A stretch of DNA of 58,725 nt, taken from contig CAIRMR010000106.1 in NCBI GenBank assembly GCA_903879715.1, positions 1 through 58,725 on the forward strand. The letters run 5' to 3'. Made by a program: the position numbers and the translations under genes. The notes below the pieces were generated by a model. It ran no database searches. It was not told the origin of the DNA and worked only from the letters and a program-made list of their open reading frames with translations. Positions 9,062 to 18,717 of this stretch are shown here, piece by piece. Each line of letters opens with the position of its first letter. The stretch's first letter is position 1. This stretch comes from an uncultured Bacteroidales bacterium. GTDB lineage: Bacteria; Bacteroidota; Bacteroidia; Bacteroidales; UBA4417.

Positions 9062-11824
9062 ATGTTTCGAATGTTAAAAGCTTATAGAATAGTTTATATA
9101 CTATTACTTACGTTATCCGGATTCTCCTTGTTTGCACAGCTTCATCCGGCAAATTTAAAATGCGAATACCTTACTAATCCTGAGGGGATTGACATTCCGG
9201 ATCCTCGCTTCTACTGGCAGTTGAAATCAGGTGAGGAAGGTCAATTTCAAAGCGCATATCAAATTTTGGTGGCAACATCAAAAGAAAAACTTGACCAAAA
9301 CAAAGGAGATGCTTTCGATTCTAAAAAAGTAAAGAGTAACCAAAATACACATGTGGTTTACAAAGGAAAAATTCTGGAACCGGCGAGCAACTATTTCTGG
9401 AAAGTAAAAGTATGGGATAAAAACAGCAAGGCATCGGAATGGAGCGAAACCGCAACTTTTTCAACCGGGTTATTTGCAGATGATGATTGGGCATCTGCCC
9501 AATGGATAGGATGGAAAACTCAGGAAGAATGGGAACCCGCCTGGTGGAAACGGAAGGCTATAGAAGAACAATGCCACGAATTACATTTGCCAGCCTATTT
9601 TGGAGCGCGAATGTCATTGTGGGAGCGTTATCTTTTTCATTACGAAAATCCATACGACCCGTCACCTCTAATGCGCAAGGAGTTCAAGGCCGGAAAAGAA
9701 ATTAAATCAGCCAAAGCTTTTGTCGCCGGGATTGGTTACCACGAATTATACATCAATGGTAAAAAAGTTGGCGACCATGTGCTTGACCCTGGGTGGACAA
9801 ACTACCCGCAAACGGTACTCTATGTATCACACGATGTAAGCGACTATTTCAGAAAAGGCGAAAATGCCATAGGTGTTATGCTGGGGCGCGGTAATTATGG
9901 CCTCCTGGCAAATGATCACTGGAGCTTTTGGGAAAAAGGGGGTTACATTGGCCAGCCAAAGTTAAAGTGTCGTTTCAGAATTACTTACACAGATGATACA
10001 GAGGAAGACATAATTAGCGATTTAAGCTGGAAGGTTACCGGAGGGCCAGTGGTTTACGACGATCCACACATGGGTGAGATTTACGACGCTACAAAAGAAG
10101 TCCGGGGTTGGAATGAACCCGGAATTGATACGGATTCATGGAAGAAAGTCAACATAGCTCCATCACCCGGAGGTAAATTGAGAGCACAGTTAAATGAACC
10201 TATCAGAGTTGTTCAAAAAACAAAGCCTGCTCAGGTAGAAACCAGGGGCTGGAAAAATGAGGTATGGGGCGATGCAGGAACAAATATGGCAGGCTGGATT
10301 AGTATTAAAGTAAATGCTCCAAAAGGTACCCGAATCAGTGTGTATTACGGCGAAATGGAAAATGTAATGAATCTGGATCAGCCGGGAGGATTACAACAAT
10401 CGGCATATATAGCCAAAGGCGTTCCTGGAGAAGTGGCTACCTGTCGCTTTTCATATAAAGGATTCAGATATTTTCTAATTCAGGGACATGAGAATCAGTT
10501 AACCAAAGATGATATTGATGTTTGCCGGGTTAATTCTGACGTAACACAGGTGGGGAAGTTTGAATGTTCTGATACAACCATCAACGCTATTCATCAGTAG
10601 TGTGATAAAGCCATGATTTCCAACCTGCACAGTATCCCAACCGATTGTCCGCACCGCGAAAAAAACGGCTGGATGGGAGATGCTGTTACCGGCATTGAAA
10701 TGGGCATGGGCAATTACGATTTGGCTGCATCAATGACCAAATTTATTCGCGACATTTTCGATGGTCAAAACCCTGAAACAGGTGGATTATCAGTTATTGC
10801 ACCTGATAACAATTATGTTGGAGGAAAGTCACCCTTATGGGGTTCTGCTGGCGTTCAACTTCCATATTACATGCTAAATTACTACGGCGATAAACGAATT
10901 GTCGAACAATACTGGGACAAAATGATGCACTTCACCGAAAGTGTCTGGAACTTAAATCAGAGCAAAGAAAAGCCAGGTCTATTTACCGATGTTTTATCCG
11001 ATTGGTCATCGGTATTTGGTAACCGCCCAAATGAGGGCGAGCAAGTTTATGTGACCATGAACTACTATCAGGTTTTAACACGGATGATGGAAATGGCAAA
11101 AGTGATAGGCAAAACGGCGGACCTCAAAAGCTTACAACAAAAGGCCGATGTGGTCAAAGAAGCTGCCTATACTTACTTTTTTAATAAAGATATACAACGA
11201 TTTGAAGGAATTGACTCTACCGATTACCGGCAGGGACCAAATGCCCTGGCACTATACTATGGATTGGTAAAACCTGAACATCAGGAAAAAGTATTAAACG
11301 ATTTAATTCATGATATTACCGTAAACCGGGGGATGCACATTTATGGCGGGATCTTTACCGGGCTTGTGCTGTGGGAATTATTGCCACAGAAGGGATATGC
11401 CGATATAGCTACTAAAGTTGCCATCAATAACACTTATCCAGGTTATGGATTTATGGTAAAAAATGGTGCAACAACCCTTTGGGAACATTGGCCCGATGGT
11501 GCTTCGCATATGCACTATTTTATGGGATTTGTCGATAATTTCTTTTATCGCCATTTGGCTGGAATTACTTACGATAATTCTGTTTCAGGGTTTAAAAAGA
11601 TTGTGTTTCAACCAAAGTTTGTTAATGGGATAAATTCTGCCAAAGCAAGTTATAATTCAATACATGGTGAAATTAAAGCCGAATTGAAAGAGACAAGTGA
11701 AGGTGAGTATGAATATAAAGTACTTGTACCGGCAAATTGCACGGCTGAAGTTGTTTTACCCGGGAGAAAAGAGCAAGTGAAATCAGGTGGATACACATAT
11801 AAAATAAAAATTCAAAACAAATAA
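9062..11824 (+). pseudogene. GH78 alpha-L-rhamnosidase interrupted by in-frame TAG
   Basis: The reading frame is continuous over 9062-11824 (about 920 codons) except for a TAG at 10598-10600, just after TTINAIHQ. Downstream the same frame continues CDKAMISNLHSIPTDCPHRE, which lines up with the intact GH78 gene at 39232 (NQLHTLAMWTLTSNLHGFPS). N-terminal signal peptide (ILLLTLSGFSLFAQ), then the Ig-like domain with LKCEYLTNPEGIDIPDPRFYW, a lectin-like domain with a YINGKKVGDHVLDPGWTNYP-type strand, then the (alpha/alpha)6 catalytic domain. The GH78 signature DCPHREKNGWMGD (about codon 523) has the Asp/Glu/Asp acidic cluster, and GATTLWEHW (about codon 802) carries the second Glu. The stop falls just before the catalytic motif, so the truncated product would be inactive. 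A new start at 10613 would lack a signal peptide. Alternatives are one sequencing error or a recent nonsense mutation; TAG is used as a normal stop elsewhere here (5272-5274). Confidence 0.85.
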
Positions 11825-11825
11825 T

Positions 11826-12782
11826 ATGATGAAGAAAGCAAGAACAGTACTGCTTATCATAGCCCTTATTCTGGCTACTCCATCCTATAACTTGCAAGCC
11901 GGCGAGCCGGTTACAGGTCTTCTAATTTGTTGCAGAGGATCAAACATGGGACCATTTTTAATTAATGGGGAATGGAACCAGAGTCATGATTATGGGGATA
12001 TTAATCAGGTTCGGGGAATATTAACGAATATCAAGGATGCCGGAATTAATGTGGTTTATATTGATATGACAAATCCTTCACAATGGACAAGATTGTGGGA
12101 TGAATTCAAACCTATGATTGAAAATATACGAACTGTTTGTGCAGAAAAAAAGATGGAATATTTCATTATGATTGGGGCAGTTATGTCAGACGCAGTTAGA
12201 GCGGAACCTAATATGCCTGAGTGGTTAAAAACGATCGGTCATTTAGAGTTTTGGAATTTGCAGGCTAAATACATCTGGGAAAATTACGCTCAGGATAGTC
12301 ATTACAGAACCTATGGATATGGCGATAACAGAAAAATAATAACTATGTTTTATCCCGGCGAATTAGTTGATACGCTATGGAATGGTTCCCCGGATGAGCA
12401 TAAAACCTATCTTTCAAAATTTTACAGGGGAACCCACGAGTATAATCAGGATTTTAAGGATACTCCAACAGATGGCTGGGGATATCGCGATAAACAGCAA
12501 AGTTCGGATGGGAAGATACGCTGTGTATGTCCAACTTCTGGTTTGCACCCGGGCAGCTCAACATTCATAAGCCAGAAACAATGGATAGAAAGGGTAAACT
12601 GGGTGGCTGAGGCTGAGCATTATAGTGTTTATGGCTCGTATGATGATACCTGTGATAATATTCATTGGGGCATTCACGACACAAAAGATGTTACCAATCC
12701 TAATCGCAAGTATGCAAATGATGATCCATATATTTATTACAATGTGGTAAAGGAGAAGCTAACAAAGAGTATGAAACGATAA
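11826..12782 (+). CDS. CCR-family secreted protein, copy 1 (unrecognised family)
   Basis: 318 residues with a signal peptide (TVLLIIALILATPSYNLQA). One of four family copies in the window; I know no named family for it. Conserved across all four: a CCR motif right after the signal (Cys35-Cys36-Arg37), F-L-I/V-N-G-x-W-N, HDY-x-DINQV, an AG(I/V)..(V/I)..DM(T/S)N-x-SQWT-x-LW segment (Asp80, Trp87), IGA, a W...W then YR-x-YG(Y/F)GD-x-R segment, KTYLSK, DGWGYR (216-221), S-x-DGK(I/V)R, and the strongest block YGSYDD...IHWGI..TK (269-287). The alternating strand/helix pattern with DM and IGA at strand ends looks like a TIM barrel, so a glycosidase is plausible; distant kinship to GH71/GH99-like proteins is a guess. 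It starts two bases after the GH78 gene. It is close to 90 % identical in its mature part to the copy at 18718. Confidence 0.7.
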   Translation: MMKKARTVLLIIALILATPSYNLQAGEPVTGLLICCRGSNMGPFLINGEWNQSHDYGDINQVRGILTNIKDAGINVVYIDMTNPSQWTRLWDEFKPMIENIRTVCAEKKMEYFIMIGAVMSDAVRAEPNMPEWLKTIGHLEFWNLQAKYIWENYAQDSHYRTYGYGDNRKIITMFYPGELVDTLWNGSPDEHKTYLSKFYRGTHEYNQDFKDTPTDGWGYRDKQQSSDGKIRCVCPTSGLHPGSSTFISQKQWIERVNWVAEAEHYSVYGSYDDTCDNIHWGIHDTKDVTNPNRKYANDDPYIYYNVVKEKLTKSMKR

Positions 12783-13100
12783 GTCGGGAAAAATCTACAA
12801 ATGTGAGTTTCGGCATCAAATTATCTGTGATTGTGCAAATCAATTTAGGATAGACTTTAATTAGCCTTGTCGCAAAAAAATTATAGCATTTAGCAGAGCA
12901 AAATTAACTACTGGAACAAATAAATGCGTTCATTTAGGTAAAATCAAAACAACAATAGTAAAGACGCTGAAATGAGATTGTTGAGAGAGCGCAACGGGGA
13001 TGTTTCATCAGAAAATTGTAAATCATTGGAATAGTTTTAAGTCCTGAAAATCAATATCATTAAATAAGAGTCAAATATTTATCAACTAATAAATAAGAAA
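12783..13100 (+). other. Intergenic stretch, no feature recognised
   Basis: 318 bases, AT-rich, between the first CCR-family gene and the DUF1080 gene. I see no open frame of interest, no hairpin followed by a T-run and no remnant of neighbouring genes. It probably holds the promoter for the DUF1080-Kelch-ThuA group, but no confident consensus match was found. Confidence 0.4.
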
Positions 13101-13916
13101 ATGAAACTAAAAAAACTAAATTCTATCGCGGTTATCCTTTTACTGATTTTTTCAGGAATAGTGAATTGTAATGCTCAGTCAAAAAAATCGAAAGACGGTT
13201 TTGTAAGTCTTTTGAATGGTGAAAACCTGGATGGTTGGTACCTGAAAATCTTTAATGGCGATGCCGAACTGGCTAAAAAAGTTTATGCTGTTGAAGATGG
13301 AATGGTGCACGTTTTTAAAGACTTTCCGAAGGAATATGAATTAAACACTAGTGGAAATGCGACTCACGGACTATTCTATACCAACAAAAAATACAGCAAA
13401 TTCATTTTCAGATTCGAATACAAATGGGGATCCGGAATAGCCAATAACTTCGACCAGTTTCAATACGATGCCGGGATGTATTATCATGTAGTTGATGATA
13501 AAATATGGCCAATAGGCATTGAATATCAGGTTCGCTATGATCATACGAAAAACCGAAACCACACGGGTGATTATTGGGCATCAAATATTCAGTGGTACTC
13601 GAAAGATGGTGAAACATTTTCTTCACCATCTGCAGGTGGAAAACCGGTTACTTCAAAAGCGGGTTAACACCGGTGTTCGGCCGATGCAAAGTTTAATGCG
13701 TTAAACAACAAATGGAACAAATGCGAGGTGATTGTAATGGGCAACGAATATTCGATTCATATACTGAATGGGGAAATTGTAAATATGGCTACCAACCTGC
13801 CTTTTAGCGAGGGAGTGATTGGTTTGCAGTCGGAAACAGCCGAAATTTATTACCGCAATATCGAGATCAAAGAATTTGACGAAGTAGTTCCAATGGAGAA
13901 ATTCCTGAAAAAATAA
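13101..13916 (+). pseudogene. DUF1080 (3-keto-glycoside hydrolase-like) gene with in-frame TAA
   Basis: Signal peptide (IAVILLLIFSGIVNCNAQ), then the DUF1080 concanavalin-like fold: DGFVSLLNGENLDGWYLKI, YSKFIFRFEYKWG, DAGMYYHVVDDKIWPIGIEY. The frame stops at TAA 13665-13667 after GKPVTSKAG but continues unchanged with KFNALNNKWNKCEVIVMG, HILNGEIVNMATN and GVIGLQSETAEIYYRNIEIK, which is the normal DUF1080 C-terminus, ending at 13916. One codon change would restore about 271 residues. The truncated product lacks the last two fold-closing segments. Family knowledge: DUF1080 members hydrolyse 3-keto-glycosides produced by sugar 3-dehydrogenases, often beside ThuA-like proteins, as here. Whether the stop is real or an assembly error cannot be told from one sequence. 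Confidence 0.8.
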
Positions 13917-13920
13917 ACTG

Positions 13921-14907
13921 ATGAAGAGAATCACATTTCCTGCACTTTCAATTCTGACGATCATCGGATTTGGTTCGTTAGCCCAAAACTTCAATGTCTA
14001 TGAATGGGAAACACTCACCTGCAAAGGTGAGCCTGTTGCCAGGCATGAGGCCGCTTTTATTGAAGCCAATGGCAATTTTTACCTGGTTGGAGGACGCCGT
14101 ATTCAGGAAGTTTCCATTTTTAATCCGGAAACAAATACCTGGACCAATGGTGCAAAACCACCGGTAGAACTCCATCACTTCGAAGGTTTTTCTTACAAAG
14201 GCAATATTTACGCAGTTGGCGTTCAAACCGGAAATTACCCGCACGAAACTTCAATGAAGCAAACCTATATCTATAATCCGGCAACCGACACCTGGGAAAA
14301 GAACTTCGATATGCCCGAAGGTCGTGTACGCGCATCGACCACTGCCAAAGTGTATAAAGACAAACTGTATGTTGCCTGTGGAATTATTGACGGACATTGG
14401 GAAGGTCACGTCAAATGGTTCGATTGCTATGATTTTAAAACCGGCAAATGGGAAATCCTGCCTGATGCTCCCCGTTTTCGCGACCATGCCACTTCGGTAA
14501 TTTGTAACGACAAACTCTATTTATTGGGAGGTCGCGTCACTTCAGGATCGATTGATAAAGTATTTGAGTTAACGGTACCTGAGGTAGATGTTTACGATTT
14601 CAAGACCGGCAAATGGAGTACTTTGGCCGACCCGGTTCCTACACAGCGGGCAGGTTGCACTGCAACTGCAATTGGCGACAAAATCATATTCACCGGTGGC
14701 GAAAGTATGTCGCAAGAAGATGCTCATAATCAGGTTGAATGTCTTGATACGAAAACCGGTAAATGGAGCAAATTGCCGTCGTTAAATACGGGCCGACATG
14801 GCACACAATTAATCTGGTACAAAAAGAAATTGTACATCGCTTCGGGTTGTGGCCACAGGGGAGGAGCTCCCGAATTAAAAAGCATTGAGTGTTTCAGTAA
14901 AAATTAA
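13921..14907 (+). CDS. Secreted Kelch-repeat beta-propeller protein
   Basis: 328 residues, signal peptide up to about LTIIGFGSLAQ. At least five Kelch-type blades are visible, each with a Gly-Gly or equivalent strand and a ..N.W/K.W turn: GNFYLVGGRRIQEVSIFNPE, YIYNPATDTWEK, FDCYDFKTGKWEILPDAPR, DKLYLLGGRVTSG, VDVYDFKTGKWSTLADPVP, DKIIFTGGES and ECLDTKTGKWSKLPSLNTG. Kelch propellers of this size act as binding scaffolds or as lyase/oxidase-like enzymes; nothing here fixes the activity. The start is four bases after the DUF1080 stop and ThuA follows 22 bases later, so the three genes look co-transcribed. Together they suggest a role in the same keto-sugar step, which is inference from context only. 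Confidence 0.85.
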   Translation: MKRITFPALSILTIIGFGSLAQNFNVYEWETLTCKGEPVARHEAAFIEANGNFYLVGGRRIQEVSIFNPETNTWTNGAKPPVELHHFEGFSYKGNIYAVGVQTGNYPHETSMKQTYIYNPATDTWEKNFDMPEGRVRASTTAKVYKDKLYVACGIIDGHWEGHVKWFDCYDFKTGKWEILPDAPRFRDHATSVICNDKLYLLGGRVTSGSIDKVFELTVPEVDVYDFKTGKWSTLADPVPTQRAGCTATAIGDKIIFTGGESMSQEDAHNQVECLDTKTGKWSKLPSLNTGRHGTQLIWYKKKLYIASGCGHRGGAPELKSIECFSKN

Positions 14908-14929
14908 TCTAAACCAATAAAAAGAAACT

Positions 14930-15826
14930 ATGAATAAAAAAGTCGCACTTCTGTTTCTGGTGGTTCTTAGTCTGGGACTTCAGGCAAAACCCATCAAAGT
15001 AATGCTGCTTACCGGGCAAACCGACAAGTACCATAGATGGGATATCACCTCTTCGTATCTGGAGGCCGTTTTGAAACAGGAAAAAAGATTTGTGATCGAA
15101 AAAGTATTGATTCCGGCACAGGGAAAAGCGTTTGATGAGTTTGTACCTGATTTTTCGAGCTTTCAGGTTGTGGTTTTGGCGATGAACCTTTCTGATTGGA
15201 ACGAAAAAGCAAAATCCGCTTTTGAGAATTTTGTCAAAAAGGGCGGTGGTGTGGTAATGGTACACGAAGCGAATAATGCATTTCCAACCTGGAAGGAGTA
15301 CAATAAAATGGCTGCGTTGGGTGGCTGGGGAAACCGAACCGAAAGAGATGGACCCTATTATTACTGGAAAGACGGAAAATATGTAACCGACAATTCACCC
15401 GGTCCGGGCGGTAAACATGGGGAGCGTGTTCCATTTGTGGTGAATATTCGCGATACCGAACACCCCATAACTAAAGGATTACCCACCAGGTGGCTGCACC
15501 AAAATGATGAATTATATGGTGATCTGCGTGGTCCGGCTGAAAACATTCATGTACTCGCTACAGCTTTTTCGGAACAAGCATCGGGAGGAACAGGAAAAGA
15601 AGAACCGGTATTATTTACAGTTTCGTATGGTAAAGGTCGTGTGTTTCAAACCGTAATGGGGCATACCGGAACCGATTATGCCGACTCGGTTGAAGATGTT
15701 GGCTTTCAGGTAACCTTCTCGAGAGCTGTTGAATGGGTCGCAACCGGAAAAGTAAAGCAAAAACTTCCTGCCGATTTTCCAAAAGAAAGCACAATATTAT
15801 TAAAAAAATTAAATCAATTAAAGTAA
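14930..15826 (+). CDS. ThuA-like (trehalose utilisation family) secreted protein
   Basis: 298 residues, signal peptide VALLFLVVLSLGLQA. The ThuA/class-I amidotransferase-like fold is clear: KVMLLTGQTDKYHRWDITSS at the start, VVVLAMNLSDW, ENFVKKGGGVVMVHEANNAF, a HPITKGLPTRWLHQNDELYG segment, and the terminal GKGRVFQTVMGHTGTDYAD. These match family positions rather than a proven active site. Family knowledge links ThuA-like proteins to metabolism of 3-keto-disaccharides or their products, consistent with the DUF1080 gene two places upstream. The last roughly 35 residues (from about 254, EDVGFQVTFSRAVEWVA) recur as a fragment inside the TIM-barrel gene at 19682. The next gene starts 11 bases after the stop. 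Confidence 0.85.
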   Translation: MNKKVALLFLVVLSLGLQAKPIKVMLLTGQTDKYHRWDITSSYLEAVLKQEKRFVIEKVLIPAQGKAFDEFVPDFSSFQVVVLAMNLSDWNEKAKSAFENFVKKGGGVVMVHEANNAFPTWKEYNKMAALGGWGNRTERDGPYYYWKDGKYVTDNSPGPGGKHGERVPFVVNIRDTEHPITKGLPTRWLHQNDELYGDLRGPAENIHVLATAFSEQASGGTGKEEPVLFTVSYGKGRVFQTVMGHTGTDYADSVEDVGFQVTFSRAVEWVATGKVKQKLPADFPKESTILLKKLNQLK

Positions 15827-15837
15827 AATAAATAATT

Positions 15838-18615
15838 ATGAAAACAAGACTATTCCTAGTACTTCAATTGCAACTAATTATATTGATTAGTGTAGACCTA
15901 AAAGCACAAACCTGGAATGAACGCCCGGTTTATTCAATGAAAACAGTTTATGAACAGGATTTTACTACAAATCAATGGGATGGAACTAAATTCTATAACC
16001 AATGGATTGCTCATGCAACTAATAGCTTTGTTGTAACTGATATCGCAAATGGATTTTTACAATATGCATGGATAGAGAAACGTATTCTTCGTTCAAAAGT
16101 GAATTATAGTTCACCTTATTTCTTAGAGGCCAAAATTGCATATGGTACTGGCTCAAATTATGGAGGATTAGTTATAAGAACGGTTGGAAATAGTAATGGT
16201 GAAGGGGTTCAGGAACCGGCAGATACCGGGGGAGGAGATGGATTCAATACGGAAGGAATTGCCTTTTACCCTACAACCACAGGAGATTCGTTGATTGTTC
16301 AGTTTACCGGAGCATTTGTTCTGCACAAAACGCCGGTTACAAGGATTAAAGTTCCAAAAGCCCTCGGTGTTTCAAATTTCAAAGACATAAACATTTTCCG
16401 AATCGAAGACATGGATTCTTCCATTTATGTATTCGTTAATAACGAACCCTTTATAAAAATTGAATTAACTGATAAAACAGGCACAAGTTACACCTCAGGT
16501 AGTGTTTATACTGCAGCAATGGAGCTTGTTGGTTCATTTTCTAACATGTTAGTTAATCAGGCTGGAGCGGTTGCAATTTGTCAACGTGTAGCCACACTTA
16601 GGTTGTACTCTGTCAAAATACAGGTTGTCAATATTAAAACACAAAAAATTAGTTTTAATCCTTTTGGTGTTAAAACAATTGTTGATCAGCCCTTTAAAAT
16701 CAATGCAGTTGCTTCTTCCGGACTACCTGTTACTTATAGTTTGGTTTCAGGACCCGCCATACTCGAAAATGATTCTGTAAAATTGACAGGTAAAGTTGGA
16801 GTTGTTAATATCTTAATTAGTCAAACAGGTAATGCAGAATATCTTCCTGTCTCCATAAATATGAGTTTTTTTGTAACAAAACCTGAAAAATTAAATTCTG
16901 CTATTCCTGTAACCGGTTTACTATTATGCTGCAGGGGTGGAGGCGAATACGACAGGGGAACTTTTTTAATTAATGGGCAATGGAATGCGAACCACAATTA
17001 TAGAGACATAAATCAGGTTAGAGGTATTTTAACTCATATTCAAAATGCCGGAATCAATATCGTATGTCTTGATATGAGTAATCCGTCGCAATGGACTAGA
17101 TTATGGGATGAATATAGTCCTATGGTAGAAAACATACGTACAGTTTGTGCCGAGAAGAATATGGAATATTTTATATTAATTGGAGCTGTTGTAACCGATG
17201 CCGTTAGAAATGAACCAGGTATGCCGGCTTATATGAAAACAATAGGTCATCTGGAGTTTTGGAACAACCAGGCAAAATATATTTGGGATAATTGGGCTAC
17301 AGATGTTCATTACAGGACTTATGGCTTTGGTGACAGCAGAAAAATAATAAATTTGTTTTATCCCGGACAATTGGTTAATTCTCTGTGGAATAGTACCGCG
17401 GACGCGCATAAAACCTACCTTTCAAAATATTATCGGGGCACTCATGAGTATAATCAGGATTTTACTGACACACCAACAGATGGCTGGGGATATCGTGATG
17501 TTCAACAAAGTTCCGACGGAAAAATTCGGTTTGTGAGTCCAACCTCAGGTTTGGTTCCAAACTCTGCTGTACACATTACTGCCGAGAAATGGGCCGAAAG
17601 AATTGAATGGGCTTCTAAAGCAGATCATTATAGTATATATGGATCTTATGATGACAATAATGATAATATTCATTGGGGTATAAACAATACCAAAAACGCT
17701 GCAAGTATGTATAGGTATCTTGTTGATGATCCGTATTATTATTACAATGTTTTAAAGAATAAGTTAACCTCAAGTCTTGAAGTCTCATTTATTAACCCGT
17801 TAAACAACAATGCCTTCGAAATAGGCTCAAACATTGATGTAGAAGTATATGCAAAAGCAGAAGATGGTGTTTCAGCTGTAAAGCTTTATATAAACGATAC
17901 CCTGGTAAGTGAAGATAGCGAAGCTCCTTATCAATGGAACTCGACCAACTCATTGCTTGCAAACATGGCCGAGGGATACTATACCTTAAAAGCGGTGGCA
18001 ACCAATGCTAACGGGAATACCGCAATAGAAACAATAAGAATCAGTGTTGGCCAGCCCGATAAGGCCCCTAAAGTTTCGTTTATTAAACCGTTAAACAACC
18101 AAATCTTCACAGCACCCGCTAATTTGATGGCAGAGGTAAATGCAGTAGATGAGACTAGTATTTACAAGGTCGAACTTTATTCAAATGACGTTTTAGTAAG
18201 TACTGATTACACGTCACCTTACATCTGGGGATATGGTTATAAGCCATTGACAAATATGGCCGCTGGAAGCTACACCTTAAAAGCTGTTGCCACGGATAAT
18301 ACTGGCCATATAAGTGATACAACTATTAATATTGTTGTTTCGTCTGCTGTTGGGATTTCTGAATTCTCATCAGAGCAAAATCTGATCACGGTATATCCCA
18401 ATCCTGCTGACCATGAATTAAATATTCGGTTTTCTAATACCGGACTTGAAGATTCTGAAGCAATAATCTACAATTCTATCGGTGAAAGAGTAATTTTTCA
18501 ACTCATTTCAGATTCTCAATCAACAATTAGCTTAAAACATTTACCTGCAGGTGTTTATATCCTTAAGATAATGCGGAATGAGAAAATGCATTTGGAAAGA
18601 TTTATTAAGAATTAG
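15838..18615 (+). CDS. Multidomain T9SS-secreted protein carrying CCR-family domain (copy 2)
   Basis: 925 residues. Order: signal peptide (1-22); jelly-roll/concanavalin-like domain (about 30-265: EQDFTTNQWDGTKFYNQWIA, YGGLVIRTVGNS, DSSIYVFVNNEPFIKI); an Ig-like segment with the FNPFGVKTIVDQPFKINAVA/SGLPVTYSLVSGPA pattern (about 268-345); the CCR-family domain (about 357-640) with GLLLCCRGG, DINQVRGIL, DMSNPSQWTRLW, DGWGYRD and YGSYDDNNDNIHWGI; two tandem Ig-like Big_7-type repeats (about 650-737 and 744-838, each VSFI.PLNN... ending ..YTLKAVAT); and a T9SS type A sorting domain (about 843-925, VYPNPADHELNI...AGVYILKI). It is probably displayed on or released from the cell surface, with the N-terminal and Ig modules positioning the CCR domain. 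It starts 11 bases after ThuA and a stand-alone CCR copy follows. Confidence 0.8.
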   Translation: MKTRLFLVLQLQLIILISVDLKAQTWNERPVYSMKTVYEQDFTTNQWDGTKFYNQWIAHATNSFVVTDIANGFLQYAWIEKRILRSKVNYSSPYFLEAKIAYGTGSNYGGLVIRTVGNSNGEGVQEPADTGGGDGFNTEGIAFYPTTTGDSLIVQFTGAFVLHKTPVTRIKVPKALGVSNFKDINIFRIEDMDSSIYVFVNNEPFIKIELTDKTGTSYTSGSVYTAAMELVGSFSNMLVNQAGAVAICQRVATLRLYSVKIQVVNIKTQKISFNPFGVKTIVDQPFKINAVASSGLPVTYSLVSGPAILENDSVKLTGKVGVVNILISQTGNAEYLPVSINMSFFVTKPEKLNSAIPVTGLLLCCRGGGEYDRGTFLINGQWNANHNYRDINQVRGILTHIQNAGINIVCLDMSNPSQWTRLWDEYSPMVENIRTVCAEKNMEYFILIGAVVTDAVRNEPGMPAYMKTIGHLEFWNNQAKYIWDNWATDVHYRTYGFGDSRKIINLFYPGQLVNSLWNSTADAHKTYLSKYYRGTHEYNQDFTDTPTDGWGYRDVQQSSDGKIRFVSPTSGLVPNSAVHITAEKWAERIEWASKADHYSIYGSYDDNNDNIHWGINNTKNAASMYRYLVDDPYYYYNVLKNKLTSSLEVSFINPLNNNAFEIGSNIDVEVYAKAEDGVSAVKLYINDTLVSEDSEAPYQWNSTNSLLANMAEGYYTLKAVATNANGNTAIETIRISVGQPDKAPKVSFIKPLNNQIFTAPANLMAEVNAVDETSIYKVELYSNDVLVSTDYTSPYIWGYGYKPLTNMAAGSYTLKAVATDNTGHISDTTINIVVSSAVGISEFSSEQNLITVYPNPADHELNIRFSNTGLEDSEAIIYNSIGERVIFQLISDSQSTISLKHLPAGVYILKIMRNEKMHLERFIKN

Positions 18616-18717
18616 ATAGTAATTCAACAAAGATATAGCAAAAAGTCTAATGAGGTAATCGGCCTAAATGCAAAGAGTAAAAAGTTTTCTGAAGTCAATT
18701 TTAAAAAACATATTATT

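Noticed and set aside
10598-10600. Readthrough or TAG recoding in GH78
   Set aside because: TAG terminates several other genes in the window (for example 5272-5274), and no recoding signal is visible.
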